NCBI RefSeq assembly: GCF_025725685.1
Contig: NZ_CP107008.1
Coordinates: forward strand, 434,001-498,000
DNA: 64,000 bases
From: Halomonas sp. M4R1S46
Lineage (GTDB): Bacteria > Pseudomonadota > Gammaproteobacteria > Pseudomonadales > Halomonadaceae
Direction: 5' to 3'
Below are positions 37,544-50,224 of the stretch, piece by piece. Position 1 is the first letter of the stretch. Every line of letters begins with the position of its first letter. The translations under genes and the position numbers were made by a program. Under the pieces are notes generated by a model. It ran no database searches. It was not told where the DNA came from and worked only from the letters and a program-made list of their open reading frames with translations.

Positions 37544-37625
37544 CCCCCGCCCATCCGTCGACCCGGTGTCGACGGCCATGCTCGCCGTGCGGGGCGGGCA
37601 TCCTGTCATTTCAGAGGTCGCTACG

Positions 37626-38069
37626 ATGGTAATGGACATCAACGAGATTCGTGAGTATCTGCCCCACCGCTATCCCTTTCTGCTGGTGGATCGGGTAACG
37701 GAGCTTGCGCTGGGCGAATCCATCGTTGCCTACAAGAATGTCAGCATCAACGAGCCGTTCTTCAATGGCCACTTCCCGCACCATCCGATCATGCCGGGCG
37801 TGCTGGTCATCGAGGCGCTGGCCCAGGCCTGCGGCATCCTCGGTTTCAAGACCGTCAACAAGCTGCCCGCCGACGGCTATGTCTACTACCTGGTCGGCAG
37901 CGACAACGTGCGCTTCAAGCGCCCGGTGATGCCCGGTGACCGGCTGACCCTGGAGGCGCGGGTCGAGCGCGAGAAGCGGGGCATCTGGAAGTTCCGCTGC
38001 AAGGCCACCGTGGCCGGCGAGGTGGCCTGCGAGGCCGACATCATCTGTGCCGAGAGGAAGGTCGCTTGA
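37626..38069 (+). CDS. fabZ: 3-hydroxyacyl-[acyl-carrier-protein] dehydratase FabZ
   Basis: Dehydrates 3-hydroxyacyl-ACP in fatty acid elongation, competing with lipid A for the same precursors. It is 147 residues with the active-site stretch GHFPHHPIMPGVLVIEALAQ near 56-75 (His and Glu). AGAGG precedes the ATG at 37626; an ATG two codons in is possible. Its stop overlaps the lpxA TTG start by 4 bp. Confidence 0.96.
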   Translation: MVMDINEIREYLPHRYPFLLVDRVTELALGESIVAYKNVSINEPFFNGHFPHHPIMPGVLVIEALAQACGILGFKTVNKLPADGYVYYLVGSDNVRFKRPVMPGDRLTLEARVEREKRGIWKFRCKATVAGEVACEADIICAERKVA

Positions 38070-38833
38070 TTCATCCCACCGCCATCGTAGACCCCGGGGC
38101 GCGCCTGGCCGATGACGTCGAGGTGGGGCCCTTCACGGTGATCGGCGCCGACGTCGAGATCGGCGCCGGCTCGCACATCGGGCCGCACGTGGTGGTCAAG
38201 GGGCCCACCGTGCTCGGCGCGCGCACGCGCGTCTTCCAGTTCGCCTCGGTGGGGGAGGACTGCCAGGACAAGAAGTACGCCGGCGAACCGACCCGCCTGG
38301 TGATGGGCGACGACAACGTGATCCGCGAGGGCGTCACCCTGCACCGCGGCACCGTCCAGGACCGCGGCGAGACCCGCATCGGCTCGCGCAACCTGTTCAT
38401 GGCCTATGTCCACGTCGGCCACGACTGCGTGATCGGCGACGACTGCATCCTGGCCAACCAGGTGACCCTGGCCGGCCATGTCCACCTGGGCGACTTCGTG
38501 ATCCTCGGCGGCCTCTCCGCCATCCACCAGTTCTGCCGGTTCGGCGACCACGCCATGGCCGGGGGCGGCTCGATCATCACCAAGGACACCCCGGCCTACG
38601 TGATGATCAACGGCAACCCCGCCCAGGTGCACGGCCTGAACCTGGTCGGCCTGCGCCGCCGCGGCTTCGCCAACGAGGCCGTGCGGGCCCTGAACGAGGC
38701 CTACAAGCTGGTCTATCGCCAGGGGCTGACCGCCGAGCAGGCGATCACCGAGATCCGCGCGCGCTACTCGCTGCCCGAGACCGAGGCCTTCGCCGCCTCC
38801 ATCGAGGCCTCGACGCGCGGCATCGTGCGCTGA
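38066..38833 (+). CDS. lpxA: UDP-N-acetylglucosamine acyltransferase
   Basis: First step of lipid A synthesis. It is 255 residues, a left-handed beta helix with the catalytic His in AYVHVGHDCVIGDD near 115-120 and a C-terminal helical tail. It uses a TTG start at 38066, supported by GAGGAAGG at good spacing and by the usual N-terminus IHPTAIVDPGARL. The overlap with fabZ implies translational coupling. Confidence 0.95.
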   Translation: MIHPTAIVDPGARLADDVEVGPFTVIGADVEIGAGSHIGPHVVVKGPTVLGARTRVFQFASVGEDCQDKKYAGEPTRLVMGDDNVIREGVTLHRGTVQDRGETRIGSRNLFMAYVHVGHDCVIGDDCILANQVTLAGHVHLGDFVILGGLSAIHQFCRFGDHAMAGGGSIITKDTPAYVMINGNPAQVHGLNLVGLRRRGFANEAVRALNEAYKLVYRQGLTAEQAITEIRARYSLPETEAFAASIEASTRGIVR

Positions 38834-38843
38834 GCCCGGCGTC

Positions 38844-40043
38844 GTGAGCACGGGCATGCGTGTCTATCTCGTGGCCGGCGAGCTGTCCGGCGACCTCCTC
38901 GGCGCCGGCCTGATGCGGGCCCTGAAGGCGCGTCACCCGGATATCGCCTTCCGCGGCGTCGGCGGGCCGCGCATGATCGACGAGGGCATGGACAGCCGCT
39001 TCCCGCTGGAGACCCTGTCGGTGATGGGGCTGGTCGAGGTGGTCAGGCACCTGCCCGAGCTGCTGCGGGTGCGCCGCACTCTGAAGCGCGACGCCCTCGA
39101 CTGGCGGCCCGACATCATGGTCGGCATCGATGCCCCGGACTTCAACCTCGGCCTGGAGCGGGCGCTGCGCGAGGCCGGCATCACCACCGCCCATTATGTC
39201 AGCCCCTCCGTGTGGGCCTGGCGCCAGGGGCGCGTCAAGGGCATCGCCCGCTCGGTGGACGCCATGCTCACCTTCCTGCCCTTCGAGGCGGCCTTCTATG
39301 CCCGCCACCGCGTGCCCGTGGCCTTCGTCGGCCACCCGCTCGCCGACGAGCTGCCGCTGGTCAACGACCGGCAGGCGGCCCGGGACGCCCTGGGGCTGCC
39401 GGCGACGGGCCCGCTGCTGGCGGTGCTGCCGGGCTCCCGGGCCAACGAGATCCGCTTCCTCGGCGCGACCTTCCTCGACACGGCGGAACGGCTGTGTCGC
39501 GAGCGCGAGGCGCTGCGGGTGGTCATCCCCGCCGCCACCCCGGCACGCCGGACCGAGCTCGAGGCCCTGCTGGAGGGCCGCGCGGCGCTGCGCGGGCGGG
39601 TGACCCTGGTCGATGGCCGCTCGCGGGAGGCGATGGTGGCCAGCGACCTGGTGCTGCTGGCTTCGGGCACCGCGGCGCTGGAGGCGATGCTCTGCCACCG
39701 TCCCATGCTGGTCGCCTACCGCATGGCGCCCGTGACCCACTGGCTGGCCAGGCGGCTGGTCAAGACCGAGTGGATCTCGCTGCCCAACCTGATCGCCCGC
39801 GAGACGCTGGTGCCGGAACTGATCCAGGACGCGGCCAATCCCGCGACCATCGCCGCCCGGCTCGCCGCGCTGCTCGACGATGCCGAGGGCCGGGCCGCCC
39901 TGGAGGCGCGCTTCGCCGAGATGCATGCCGGCCTGCAGCGCGATGCCAGCCGGCGGGCCAGCGAGGCCCTCGAGGCCCTGGTGGCGGGACGGGCGCTGCC
40001 CGCCAGCGTCGCCCCCGAGCCGGTCGGGGGGCAGGGCGCATGA
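38844..40043 (+). CDS. lpxB: Lipid-A-disaccharide synthase
   Basis: Joins UDP-2,3-diacylglucosamine and lipid X to form the lipid A disaccharide. It is 399 residues from a GTG at 38844; an ATG at 38856 is an alternative. The GT19 N-terminus VAGELSGDLLGAGLMRAL and the C-terminal SGTAALEAMLCHRPMLVAY near 275 are visible. Its stop overlaps the rnhB start (ATGA). Confidence 0.95.
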   Translation: MSTGMRVYLVAGELSGDLLGAGLMRALKARHPDIAFRGVGGPRMIDEGMDSRFPLETLSVMGLVEVVRHLPELLRVRRTLKRDALDWRPDIMVGIDAPDFNLGLERALREAGITTAHYVSPSVWAWRQGRVKGIARSVDAMLTFLPFEAAFYARHRVPVAFVGHPLADELPLVNDRQAARDALGLPATGPLLAVLPGSRANEIRFLGATFLDTAERLCREREALRVVIPAATPARRTELEALLEGRAALRGRVTLVDGRSREAMVASDLVLLASGTAALEAMLCHRPMLVAYRMAPVTHWLARRLVKTEWISLPNLIARETLVPELIQDAANPATIAARLAALLDDAEGRAALEARFAEMHAGLQRDASRRASEALEALVAGRALPASVAPEPVGGQGA

Positions 40044-40651
40044 GGGCCGAGGACTTCCCCCCGCTGGTCATCGACTACCGGGGGCGACGGCTGGCCGGAG
40101 TCGACGAGGTCGGGCGCGGCCCCCTGGTCGGGCCGGTGGTGGCCGCCGCGGTGATCCTCGACCCGGCCGCGCCCATCGACGGGCTCAGCGACTCCAAGAA
40201 GCTGACCGCCGGCCGACGCGAGGCGCTGGACGCCGAGATCCGCGCCCGGGCCCTGGCCTTCGCGGTGGCCGAGGCCAGCGCCGCCGAGGTCGACGAGCAC
40301 AACATCTTCCATGCGACGCACCTGGCCATGCGTCGCGCCATCGATGCTCTCGCGCCCGCGGCGGAGTACCTGCTGGTGGACGGCAACCGGCTCCCGGGGC
40401 ATCATGTGCCCGGCCAGGCGGTGGTCAAGGGCGACGCCCGCCATCCGGCGATCGCGGCGGCCTCGATACTGGCCAAGGTGGCCCGGGACGCCGGCATGCG
40501 CGCCCTGGATGCCCGCCATCCGGGCTACGGCTTCGCCCGCCACAAGGGCTACCCGACACGCGAGCACCTGGCCGCCCTGGAGCGCCTGGGTGCCTTGCCC
40601 GAGCACCGCCGCTCCTTCGCGCCCGTGAAACGCCAGCTGGCCCTGTTCTAG
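40040..40651 (+). CDS. rnhB: Ribonuclease HII
   Basis: Removes ribonucleotides and RNA from RNA:DNA hybrids. It is 203 residues with the DE pair in GVDEVGRGPLVGPVVAAAV near 16 and HPAIAAASILAKVARD near 134 with the conserved Ser-Lys. The ATG at 40040 overlaps the lpxB stop; upstream open frame belongs to a shadow of lpxB. Confidence 0.96.
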   Translation: MRAEDFPPLVIDYRGRRLAGVDEVGRGPLVGPVVAAAVILDPAAPIDGLSDSKKLTAGRREALDAEIRARALAFAVAEASAAEVDEHNIFHATHLAMRRAIDALAPAAEYLLVDGNRLPGHHVPGQAVVKGDARHPAIAAASILAKVARDAGMRALDARHPGYGFARHKGYPTREHLAALERLGALPEHRRSFAPVKRQLALF

Positions 40652-40694
40652 GGTCGACAGCCCGATTCCTGTTCATCAACGCCCCGAGTCCGCC

Positions 40695-44207
<3,513 letters not shown>

Positions 44208-44253
44208 TCATGCGAATGTCACTGCCGGTGGCCGTCCGAGGCGTCGGGGCTAA

Positions 44254-44434
44254 CCCGTCGACAGGCCTGCGAGGAGGCGCTGTGAACCCCTCCCTGGGCG
44301 CTACCGACGCCCTGCGGCGCTCTCGCATCCTGCTCCGCTTGCAGGGCCTGGGTTGGCCATCCATGGCCAACCCGTTCGGAGGAATCCTCCTCACCCCTGG
44401 CGTAGGACCTCCTCTTCGGTCTGTCCCCGGCGCC
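44254..44434 (-). repeat. MITE-like repeat family 1, copy B (full length)
   Basis: Reads on the minus strand as nearly the same 180 bp as 50388-50567, with about eight differences by eye. The ends are imperfect inverted repeats of about 26 bp, and the middle holds the palindrome GGTTGGCCATGGATGGCCAACC (shown here as two 10-bp arms) and GGAGGATTCCTCC. It occupies most of the 346-bp dnaE-accA gap; apart from the accA promoter I see nothing else there. Confidence 0.88.
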
Positions 44435-44467
44435 CCTCGGGTTGCAGGCCTGCGTCAGTGAGCTGCC

Positions 44468-44495
44468 TTGCGTAGCGCGTTGAGGGTGCGATAAT
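44468..44495 (+). promoter_or_regulatory. Candidate promoter for accA
   Basis: TTGCGT (44468-44473), 16 bp, then an extended -10 TGC-GATAAT (44487-44495), 58 bp before accA. It lies just outside repeat copy B. Confidence 0.5.
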
Positions 44496-44553
44496 GCTCA
44501 TCATTTGACGCTTCCCCCGGTCGCCTCTTCGGCCGACGAGACAAGGCTAGCCC

Positions 44554-45507
44554 ATGAATCCGAACTACCTAGATTTCGAACAGCCCATCGCCGAACTCCA
44601 GGCCAAGATCGAGGAGCTGCGCCTGGTCGGCAACGACAGCCAGGTCAACCTCAATGACGAGATCGGCCGGCTCGAGGAGAAGAGTCGCAAGCTGACCGAG
44701 TCGATCTTCAAGGACCTGACCCCCTGGCAGGTCTCCCAGCTGTCCCGTCACCCCCAGCGGCCCTATACCCTGGACTACCTGGAGCACGTCTTCACCGACT
44801 TCGACGAGCTCCACGGGGATCGCCGCTTCGCCGATGACGCCGCCATCGTCGGCGGAGTGGCCCGACTGGACGACAGACCGGTGATGGTCATCGGCCACCA
44901 GAAGGGCCGCGACGTCAAGGAGAAGGTGCGTCGCAACTTCGGCATGCCGCGTCCCGAGGGCTACCGCAAGGCCTGCCGCCTGATGGAGATGGCCGAGCGC
45001 TTTCGCATGCCGGTGCTGACCTTCATCGACACCCCCGGGGCCTATCCCGGCATCGATGCCGAGGAACGCGGCCAGAGCGAGGCCATCGCCTACAACCTGG
45101 GGGTGATGTCGCGGCTCAAGACGCCGATCCTCGCCACCGTGGTGGGCGAGGGCGGCTCCGGCGGGGCGCTGGCCATCGGCGTCTGCGACGAGCTGGCCAT
45201 GCTGCAGTATTCCACCTACGCGGTGATCTCCCCCGAGGGCTGCGCCTCCATCCTCTGGAAGAGCGCCGAGAAGGCCTCCGACGCGGCCCAGGCCATGGGG
45301 ATCACCGCCGAGCGCCTCAAGGAGCTGGGCTTCGTCGACACCCTGATCCCCGAGCCCCTGGGCGGTGCCCATCGCCAGCCGGCGGCCACCGCCGAGCGCA
45401 TCAAGTCCTCGCTGCTGGCGAGCCTCGACCGGCTGGAGGGGCTGGACACCGAAACCTTGCTGGAGCGTCGGTATCAGCGCCTGATGAGCTACGGCGCCCC
45501 TGTGTAA
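44554..45507 (+). CDS. accA: Acetyl-CoA carboxylase carboxyltransferase subunit alpha
   Basis: Half of the carboxyltransferase that transfers CO2 to acetyl-CoA, giving malonyl-CoA for fatty acids. It is 317 residues (E. coli 319). The N-terminus NPNYLDFEQPIAELQAKIEE, GHQKGRDVKEKVRRNFGMP near 112 and GEGGSGGALAIGV near 198 are typical. dnaE-accA-tilS is a conserved order. Confidence 0.97.
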   Translation: MNPNYLDFEQPIAELQAKIEELRLVGNDSQVNLNDEIGRLEEKSRKLTESIFKDLTPWQVSQLSRHPQRPYTLDYLEHVFTDFDELHGDRRFADDAAIVGGVARLDDRPVMVIGHQKGRDVKEKVRRNFGMPRPEGYRKACRLMEMAERFRMPVLTFIDTPGAYPGIDAEERGQSEAIAYNLGVMSRLKTPILATVVGEGGSGGALAIGVCDELAMLQYSTYAVISPEGCASILWKSAEKASDAAQAMGITAERLKELGFVDTLIPEPLGGAHRQPAATAERIKSSLLASLDRLEGLDTETLLERRYQRLMSYGAPV

Positions 45508-45521
45508 GCCCTTTCTGCGCT

Positions 45522-45609
45522 CGATCAGGCGGTGTTGGAGACGACCTCAGCCGACTATTTACCCGCATGTAAACTCCGCGGCTTCGGTCTTCTCCGCCTC
45601 GCCTGATCG
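45522..45609 (+). repeat. Hairpin-forming repeat family 2, copy 1
   Basis: The 10-bp arms CGATCAGGCG (45522-45531) and CGCCTGATCG (45600-45609) bound a segment containing GTAAACTCCGCGGC. The core ACTCCGCGGC (45573-45582) and its surroundings match the element after rho (core 50291-50300). It starts 14 bp after the accA stop. Confidence 0.6.
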
Positions 45610-45679
45610 TCGCTCTAAGAGGCCTCTGGTTGGGTGGTGACAGCTCCCCCAGCAACATGCCCGAGGGGTGTCTCTGCCC

Positions 45680-46972
45680 ATGTGCCTCGAGCCTTCTTCC
45701 CTGCAAGCCGTGATCGATAACGCCCTGGCACGGACCCCGCCGGGGCGCTGTGTCTGGGTGGCGCTCTCCGGCGGTCTGGATTCCGGCCTGCTGCTGACCC
45801 TCGCCGCGGACGCCTGCCGCCGCCACCCGCGTCCCCTGCGGGCGCTGCACGTGCATCACGGCCTGCAGGCCGCCGCCGACGACTTCGAGCGCCACTGCCG
45901 ATGGCTGGCGTCACGGCTCGGCGTGCCCCTGGACGTCGACCATGTCGGCGTCGACCCGGCGGCGGGCCGTGGGCTCGAGGGGGAGGCCAGGGCCGCCCGC
46001 TACGCCGCCTTCGCACGTCGACTGCGGCCCGGGGAGACCCTGTGGCTGGCCCAGCATCGTGACGACCAGGCCGAGACCTTCCTGCTCGCCGCCCTGCGCG
46101 GTGCCGGTCCCCGTGGCCTGGCCGCCATGCCCGAGACGCGCGGGCTCGGCAATGGCCCGGCCGGGACGTGCCTGTCACGCCCGCTGCTCGGCGTCTCTCG
46201 GGCCGCCCTCGTGGCCGAGGCCGGCCGGCGGGCGCTGGCCTGGGTCGAGGACCCGAGCAATGCCGAGGTGGGCCCGGATCGCAACTTCCTGCGCCACCGG
46301 GTCCTGCCGCTGCTGGCCGGGCGCTGGCCCCGGGCGGGAGAGGGCCTGGCCCGCAGCGCGGCGCTGGTCGGTGAGGCCGAGGGGCTGCTCGAGGAACTGG
46401 CCGGCGAGGATCTGGCCCGGCTGGGCGGCGACCCCGGCCGGCTGCCTGTCGCCGACCTGCAGGCCCTGTCGGACCCGCGCCGGCGCCTGCTGGTGCGCCA
46501 CTGCCTGGGCTGCTTGGGGCTGCCGCGGCCGCCGGCCCGCCGCCTGGCGACGCTGCTCGCCCAGCTCGGTGCCCCCCGGGATGCCGCGGTGCGGGTGGCC
46601 TGGCCCGGCGCCGAGGCGCGTCGCTGGCGGGACCGTCTCTACCTGATGGCCCCGCCGCGTCCGCTGACGCCGGCGTGGCGGGCCGACTGGGATGGCCGGC
46701 AGGCCCTGGCGACGCCGCTGGGCCGGCTGAGGGTGCGTCTTGTCCCCCGGGCGGGGAGGGCGGTGGCGCTGCGCCTGGCCCCGCGGTGCGGCGGGGAGCG
46801 CCTGCGGCTGGCCGGGCGCGGCCACCGTGACCTCAAGCGGTTGCTGCAGGAGTGGGGGGTGCCGCCCTGGGAGCGTGACCGGCTGCTGGTGGTCTGGCAC
46901 GGGGATCGCGTGGTGGCGGTCGGCCGGCCGGACCGCTGGCTGACCCGTGCCGAGGGCTGGGAGGAGGCCTGA
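45680..46972 (+). CDS. tilS: tRNA(Ile)-lysidine synthase
   Basis: Modifies C34 of the tRNA-Ile CAU anticodon to lysidine using ATP and lysine, so the tRNA reads AUA. It is 430 residues from ATG 45680; a GTG at 45668 is in frame but too close to the GAGGGG. The PP-loop motif ALSGGLDSGLLL is near residue 31, and the C-terminal substrate domain ends GRPDRWLTRAEGW. Essential in most bacteria. Convergent with ppx, 7 bp apart. Confidence 0.94.
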   Translation: MCLEPSSLQAVIDNALARTPPGRCVWVALSGGLDSGLLLTLAADACRRHPRPLRALHVHHGLQAAADDFERHCRWLASRLGVPLDVDHVGVDPAAGRGLEGEARAARYAAFARRLRPGETLWLAQHRDDQAETFLLAALRGAGPRGLAAMPETRGLGNGPAGTCLSRPLLGVSRAALVAEAGRRALAWVEDPSNAEVGPDRNFLRHRVLPLLAGRWPRAGEGLARSAALVGEAEGLLEELAGEDLARLGGDPGRLPVADLQALSDPRRRLLVRHCLGCLGLPRPPARRLATLLAQLGAPRDAAVRVAWPGAEARRWRDRLYLMAPPRPLTPAWRADWDGRQALATPLGRLRVRLVPRAGRAVALRLAPRCGGERLRLAGRGHRDLKRLLQEWGVPPWERDRLLVVWHGDRVVAVGRPDRWLTRAEGWEEA

Positions 46973-46979
46973 GGCCGGC

Positions 46980-48518
46980 TCAGCGGGTGGTGAGGGTCAG
47001 CGGCAGCCCGACCGCCTGCTGATAGCCGGCCTCCTGCTCCAGGTCGGCGAGCAGCAGGGTCGGTTCGTCGCCCGTATCGAGGTGCAGATGCAGGGTCTCG
47101 CCATCGGCCTCGAGCACCGGCAGGGCCGGCGGTTGTTCCGGGCGCGAGTGGTTGAGGGCCACCGCCAGGCGCAGCAGGCGGGCCAGCCGGGCATGGGAGC
47201 GCTGCTCGGCGGCGGGCAGGGCCTGCCACTCCTTGGTCGGGAACTTGCGGCGGTGGGCGCGTACCAGGAAGGCCAGCAGGCGCTGCTCCGGTCGCGAGAA
47301 GCCGCCCAGGTCGGAGTGCTCCAGCAGATAGGCGCCGTGGCGATGGAACTGGCTGTGGGAGATGGCCAGGCCGACCTCGTGGAGGCGACTGCCCCACTCG
47401 AGGAAGCGGGCCTGGTCGTCGTCCAGGCTCCAGGCCTCGCGGACCTGGTCGAGCAGGCCGAGGGCGGTGCTGGCCACGTTGTCCGCCTGGCGGCTATCGA
47501 CCCCATAGCTCCGCGACAGGTTGTCCAGGGTCTTGAGGCGGGAATCCTCGGGGCTGTTGCGGCCTACCATGTCATAGAGCACTCCCTCCCGCAGGGCGCC
47601 GTCGGCATAGCGCATCTCCTCCAGCGCGAAGGCCTCGAAGATGGCGCCGAGGATGGCGATGCCGGCCGGGAAGATCCGGGCACGGTCGGCCTTGAGCCCG
47701 GTCATGGCGACCCTGTCCAGTCGCTTGAACTTGATCAGCCGCTTGCGCAGGTCGAGCAGTCCCTGGCGGGTGATCACCCCCTCGGGGCCCTTGCCGGCGG
47801 CGGCGATCACCGCGGCCGCGGCCTTGATGGTGCCGCTGGAGCCGACCGGGTCGGCCCAGCCGATGGTCTGGTAGGGGCGCCGGATGTTGGCGAGCTCCGA
47901 GAGGGCCGCCAGCTCGGCGCGGCGCATGCGCTTCTCGGTGATCTCGCCGGAGTCGAAGAAGCGCCGGGTGAAGGTCACGCAGCCCATCCGCAGGCTCTCC
48001 AGGGCCAGCGGCTCGAAGCGCTCGCCGATGATGAACTCGGTGGACCCGCCGCCGATGTCGACGATCAGCCGTCGGCCGTCCTCGGCCACCGCATGGGCGG
48101 CGCCCAGGTAGATCAGGCGGGCCTCCTCGCGGCCGGCGATGATCTCGATGCGGGTCCCCAGCAGGGCCTCGGCGCGCTCGATGAAGGCCTGGCTGTTCTC
48201 GGCGTCGCGCAGGGCGTTGGTGCCCACCACCCGCAGGTCGCGACGGCCGATGCCCTCCAGGAAGGGGGCGAAGCGGGCCAGGCAGTCCAGGGCCCGGGTC
48301 ATGGCGTCCTCACCGAGGAAGCCGTCCTCGTCGAGTCCGGCGGCCAGCTGCACCTTCTCGCCGAGCCGGGCGACCACCTGCAGCCGGTCGTCCCGGTAGT
48401 TGGCGACCAGCAGGTGGAAGCTGTTGGAGCCGAGGTCGATGGCGGCGAGGCGGCGGGGCTCGGGGGTGATCGCGGGTTCGCTCGCGGTGGTGGCGAACCG
48501 GTCCGTTGGCGCAGTCAT
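46980..48518 (-). CDS. ppx: Exopolyphosphatase
   Basis: Releases phosphate from polyphosphate ends; the family also includes pppGpp phosphatases. It is 512 residues from ATG 48518, chosen for CAAGGACCC upstream and E. coli-like length; an in-frame ATG 51 bp upstream is less likely. ASKHA motifs: AAIDLGSNSFHLLV near 24 and IVDIGGGSTEFIIG near 152. The C-terminal half is HD-like (SHSQFHRHGAYLL). It diverges from rho with no trxA between them. Confidence 0.95.
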   Translation of the reverse strand: MTAPTDRFATTASEPAITPEPRRLAAIDLGSNSFHLLVANYRDDRLQVVARLGEKVQLAAGLDEDGFLGEDAMTRALDCLARFAPFLEGIGRRDLRVVGTNALRDAENSQAFIERAEALLGTRIEIIAGREEARLIYLGAAHAVAEDGRRLIVDIGGGSTEFIIGERFEPLALESLRMGCVTFTRRFFDSGEITEKRMRRAELAALSELANIRRPYQTIGWADPVGSSGTIKAAAAVIAAAGKGPEGVITRQGLLDLRKRLIKFKRLDRVAMTGLKADRARIFPAGIAILGAIFEAFALEEMRYADGALREGVLYDMVGRNSPEDSRLKTLDNLSRSYGVDSRQADNVASTALGLLDQVREAWSLDDDQARFLEWGSRLHEVGLAISHSQFHRHGAYLLEHSDLGGFSRPEQRLLAFLVRAHRRKFPTKEWQALPAAEQRSHARLARLLRLAVALNHSRPEQPPALPVLEADGETLHLHLDTGDEPTLLLADLEQEAGYQQAVGLPLTLTTR

Positions 48519-48604
48519 GGCGGGTCCTTGAGGAGCACTGGCCAAAGGTTGCGGGCCCCTCTTGGCCATGTCAATTGCGCCATGGCCGGGGAAACCGCGA
48601 GGCT

Positions 48605-48963
48605 TGCGTTTCCCGACGGCGTTGACTAATATCGAGACGTTCGCCTGTTCCGAATGCTTTCCGACCGCTCAAGGCGACTGCGCCGCGGTCATTTCCAAGT
48701 CGTCAGATAGCCCACTGCATCAGCCCGCGATCCTGGCCCTCGGCCACGAGCCGCTGATTCAGGCGAAAATGAACCTGCTCCCTCGCTCCCGAACTGGCCC
48801 GGCATCCCTTCTCAGGCGGTTGTCAGCCCACGGCCATACGATGCACACGACGAGTGGCAGCCTGTCCGGGCTCTGAACGCATCCACGCGGCGTTACCGTC
48901 TCGCCTCCTGTCTCATACGGCGCATGACTGCCCGGCTTCCACGAGCAACTTCTGAACACACCG
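48605..48963 (+). promoter_or_regulatory. Candidate rho promoter and long C-rich leader
   Basis: TTGCGT (48605-48610), 17 bp, TATAAT-like TAATAT (48628-48633), then about 320 nt of leader before rho, pyrimidine-rich with little G clustering in places. Long, Rho-sensitive leaders that autoregulate rho are known in E. coli; the same here is inference. A 104-codon frame in the region (48562-48876) has no recognised domain, and no thioredoxin WCGPC motif is present. Confidence 0.4.
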
Positions 48964-50223
48964 ATGAATCTTACCGAACTCAAGCAAAAGCCCGTGCCGG
49001 AACTCCTGGAGATCGCCCGTGAAATGGGCATCGACAACCTGGCACGCTCCCGCAAGCAGGACATCATCTTCGCCATCCTCAAGAAGCACGCCAAGAGCGG
49101 CGAGGCCATCTACGGCGATGGCGTGCTGGAGATCCTGCAGGACGGATTCGGCTTCCTGCGCAGTGCCGACAGCTCCTACCTGGCCGGCCCCGACGATATC
49201 TATGTCTCGCCGTCCCAGATCCGGCGCTTCAACCTGCGCAAGGGCGACTCCATCTCCGGCAAGATTCGTCCGCCCAAGGAAGGGGAGCGTTACTTCGCGC
49301 TGTTGAAGGTCAGCGAGATCAACTTCGACAAGCCCGAGAACGCCAAGCACAAGATCCTCTTCGAGAACCTCACGCCGCTGTTCCCCCAGGAGCGGCTGCG
49401 CATGGAGATCGGCAACGGCTCCACCGAGGACCTGACGGCGCGAATCATCGACCTCACCGCGCCCATCGGCAAGGGCCAGCGCGGCCTGCTCGTCTCGCCG
49501 CCCAAGGCGGGCAAGACGTTGATGCTGCAGAACATCGCCACGTCCATCACCCGCAACAATCCCGAGTGCCACCTGATCGTGCTGCTGATCGACGAGCGGC
49601 CCGAGGAAGTCACCGAGATGTCGCGGACGGTACGCGGCGAGGTGGTGGCCTCGACCTTCGACGAGCCGCCGGCGCGTCACGTCCAGGTGGCCGAGATGGT
49701 CATCGAGAAGGCCAAGCGGCTGGTCGAGCACAAGAAGGACGTGGTGATCCTGCTCGACTCCATCACCCGCCTGGCCCGGGCCTACAACACCGTGGTGCCC
49801 TCCTCGGGCAAGGTGCTCACCGGTGGCGTCGACGCCCATGCCCTCGAGAAGCCCAAGCGCTTCTTCGGCGCGGCGCGCAACATCGAGGAGGGTGGCAGCC
49901 TGACCATCATCGCCACGGCGCTGGTCGACACCGGCTCCAAGATGGACGAGGTGATCTTCGAGGAGTTCAAGGGCACCGGCAACATGGAGGCCCACCTCGA
50001 CCGCAAGCTGGCCGAGAAGCGGGTCTATCCGGCGCTGAACATCCGCCGCTCCGGTACCCGCCGCGAGGACCTGATCGCCTCCGAGGAGGAGATGCAGCGC
50101 ATGTGGATCCTGCGCAAGCTGCTCAACCCCATGGAAGACGTGGCGGCCACCGAGTTCCTCATCGACCGCCTGAAGGACACCAAGACCAACCTGGAGTTCT
50201 TCGAGGCCATGAAGCGGCGCTGA
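48964..50223 (+). CDS. rho: Transcription termination factor Rho
   Basis: Hexameric RNA helicase that ends transcription. It is 419 residues, the same as E. coli. N-terminal helix bundle, then the cold-shock-like RNA-binding fold with DGFGFLRSADSSYL near 60, Walker A SPPKAGKTLMLQ near 178, Walker B VVILLDSITRLARAYN near 260, and Q/R loops after. A long leader precedes it and a repeat cluster follows. Confidence 0.98.
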   Translation: MNLTELKQKPVPELLEIAREMGIDNLARSRKQDIIFAILKKHAKSGEAIYGDGVLEILQDGFGFLRSADSSYLAGPDDIYVSPSQIRRFNLRKGDSISGKIRPPKEGERYFALLKVSEINFDKPENAKHKILFENLTPLFPQERLRMEIGNGSTEDLTARIIDLTAPIGKGQRGLLVSPPKAGKTLMLQNIATSITRNNPECHLIVLLIDERPEEVTEMSRTVRGEVVASTFDEPPARHVQVAEMVIEKAKRLVEHKKDVVILLDSITRLARAYNTVVPSSGKVLTGGVDAHALEKPKRFFGAARNIEEGGSLTIIATALVDTGSKMDEVIFEEFKGTGNMEAHLDRKLAEKRVYPALNIRRSGTRREDLIASEEEMQRMWILRKLLNPMEDVAATEFLIDRLKDTKTNLEFFEAMKRR

Positions 50224-50224
50224 T

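Noticed and set aside
48562..48876. 104-codon ORF in the rho leader as a possible trxA
   Set aside because: No thioredoxin motif or fold-like pattern, and no ribosome-binding site.
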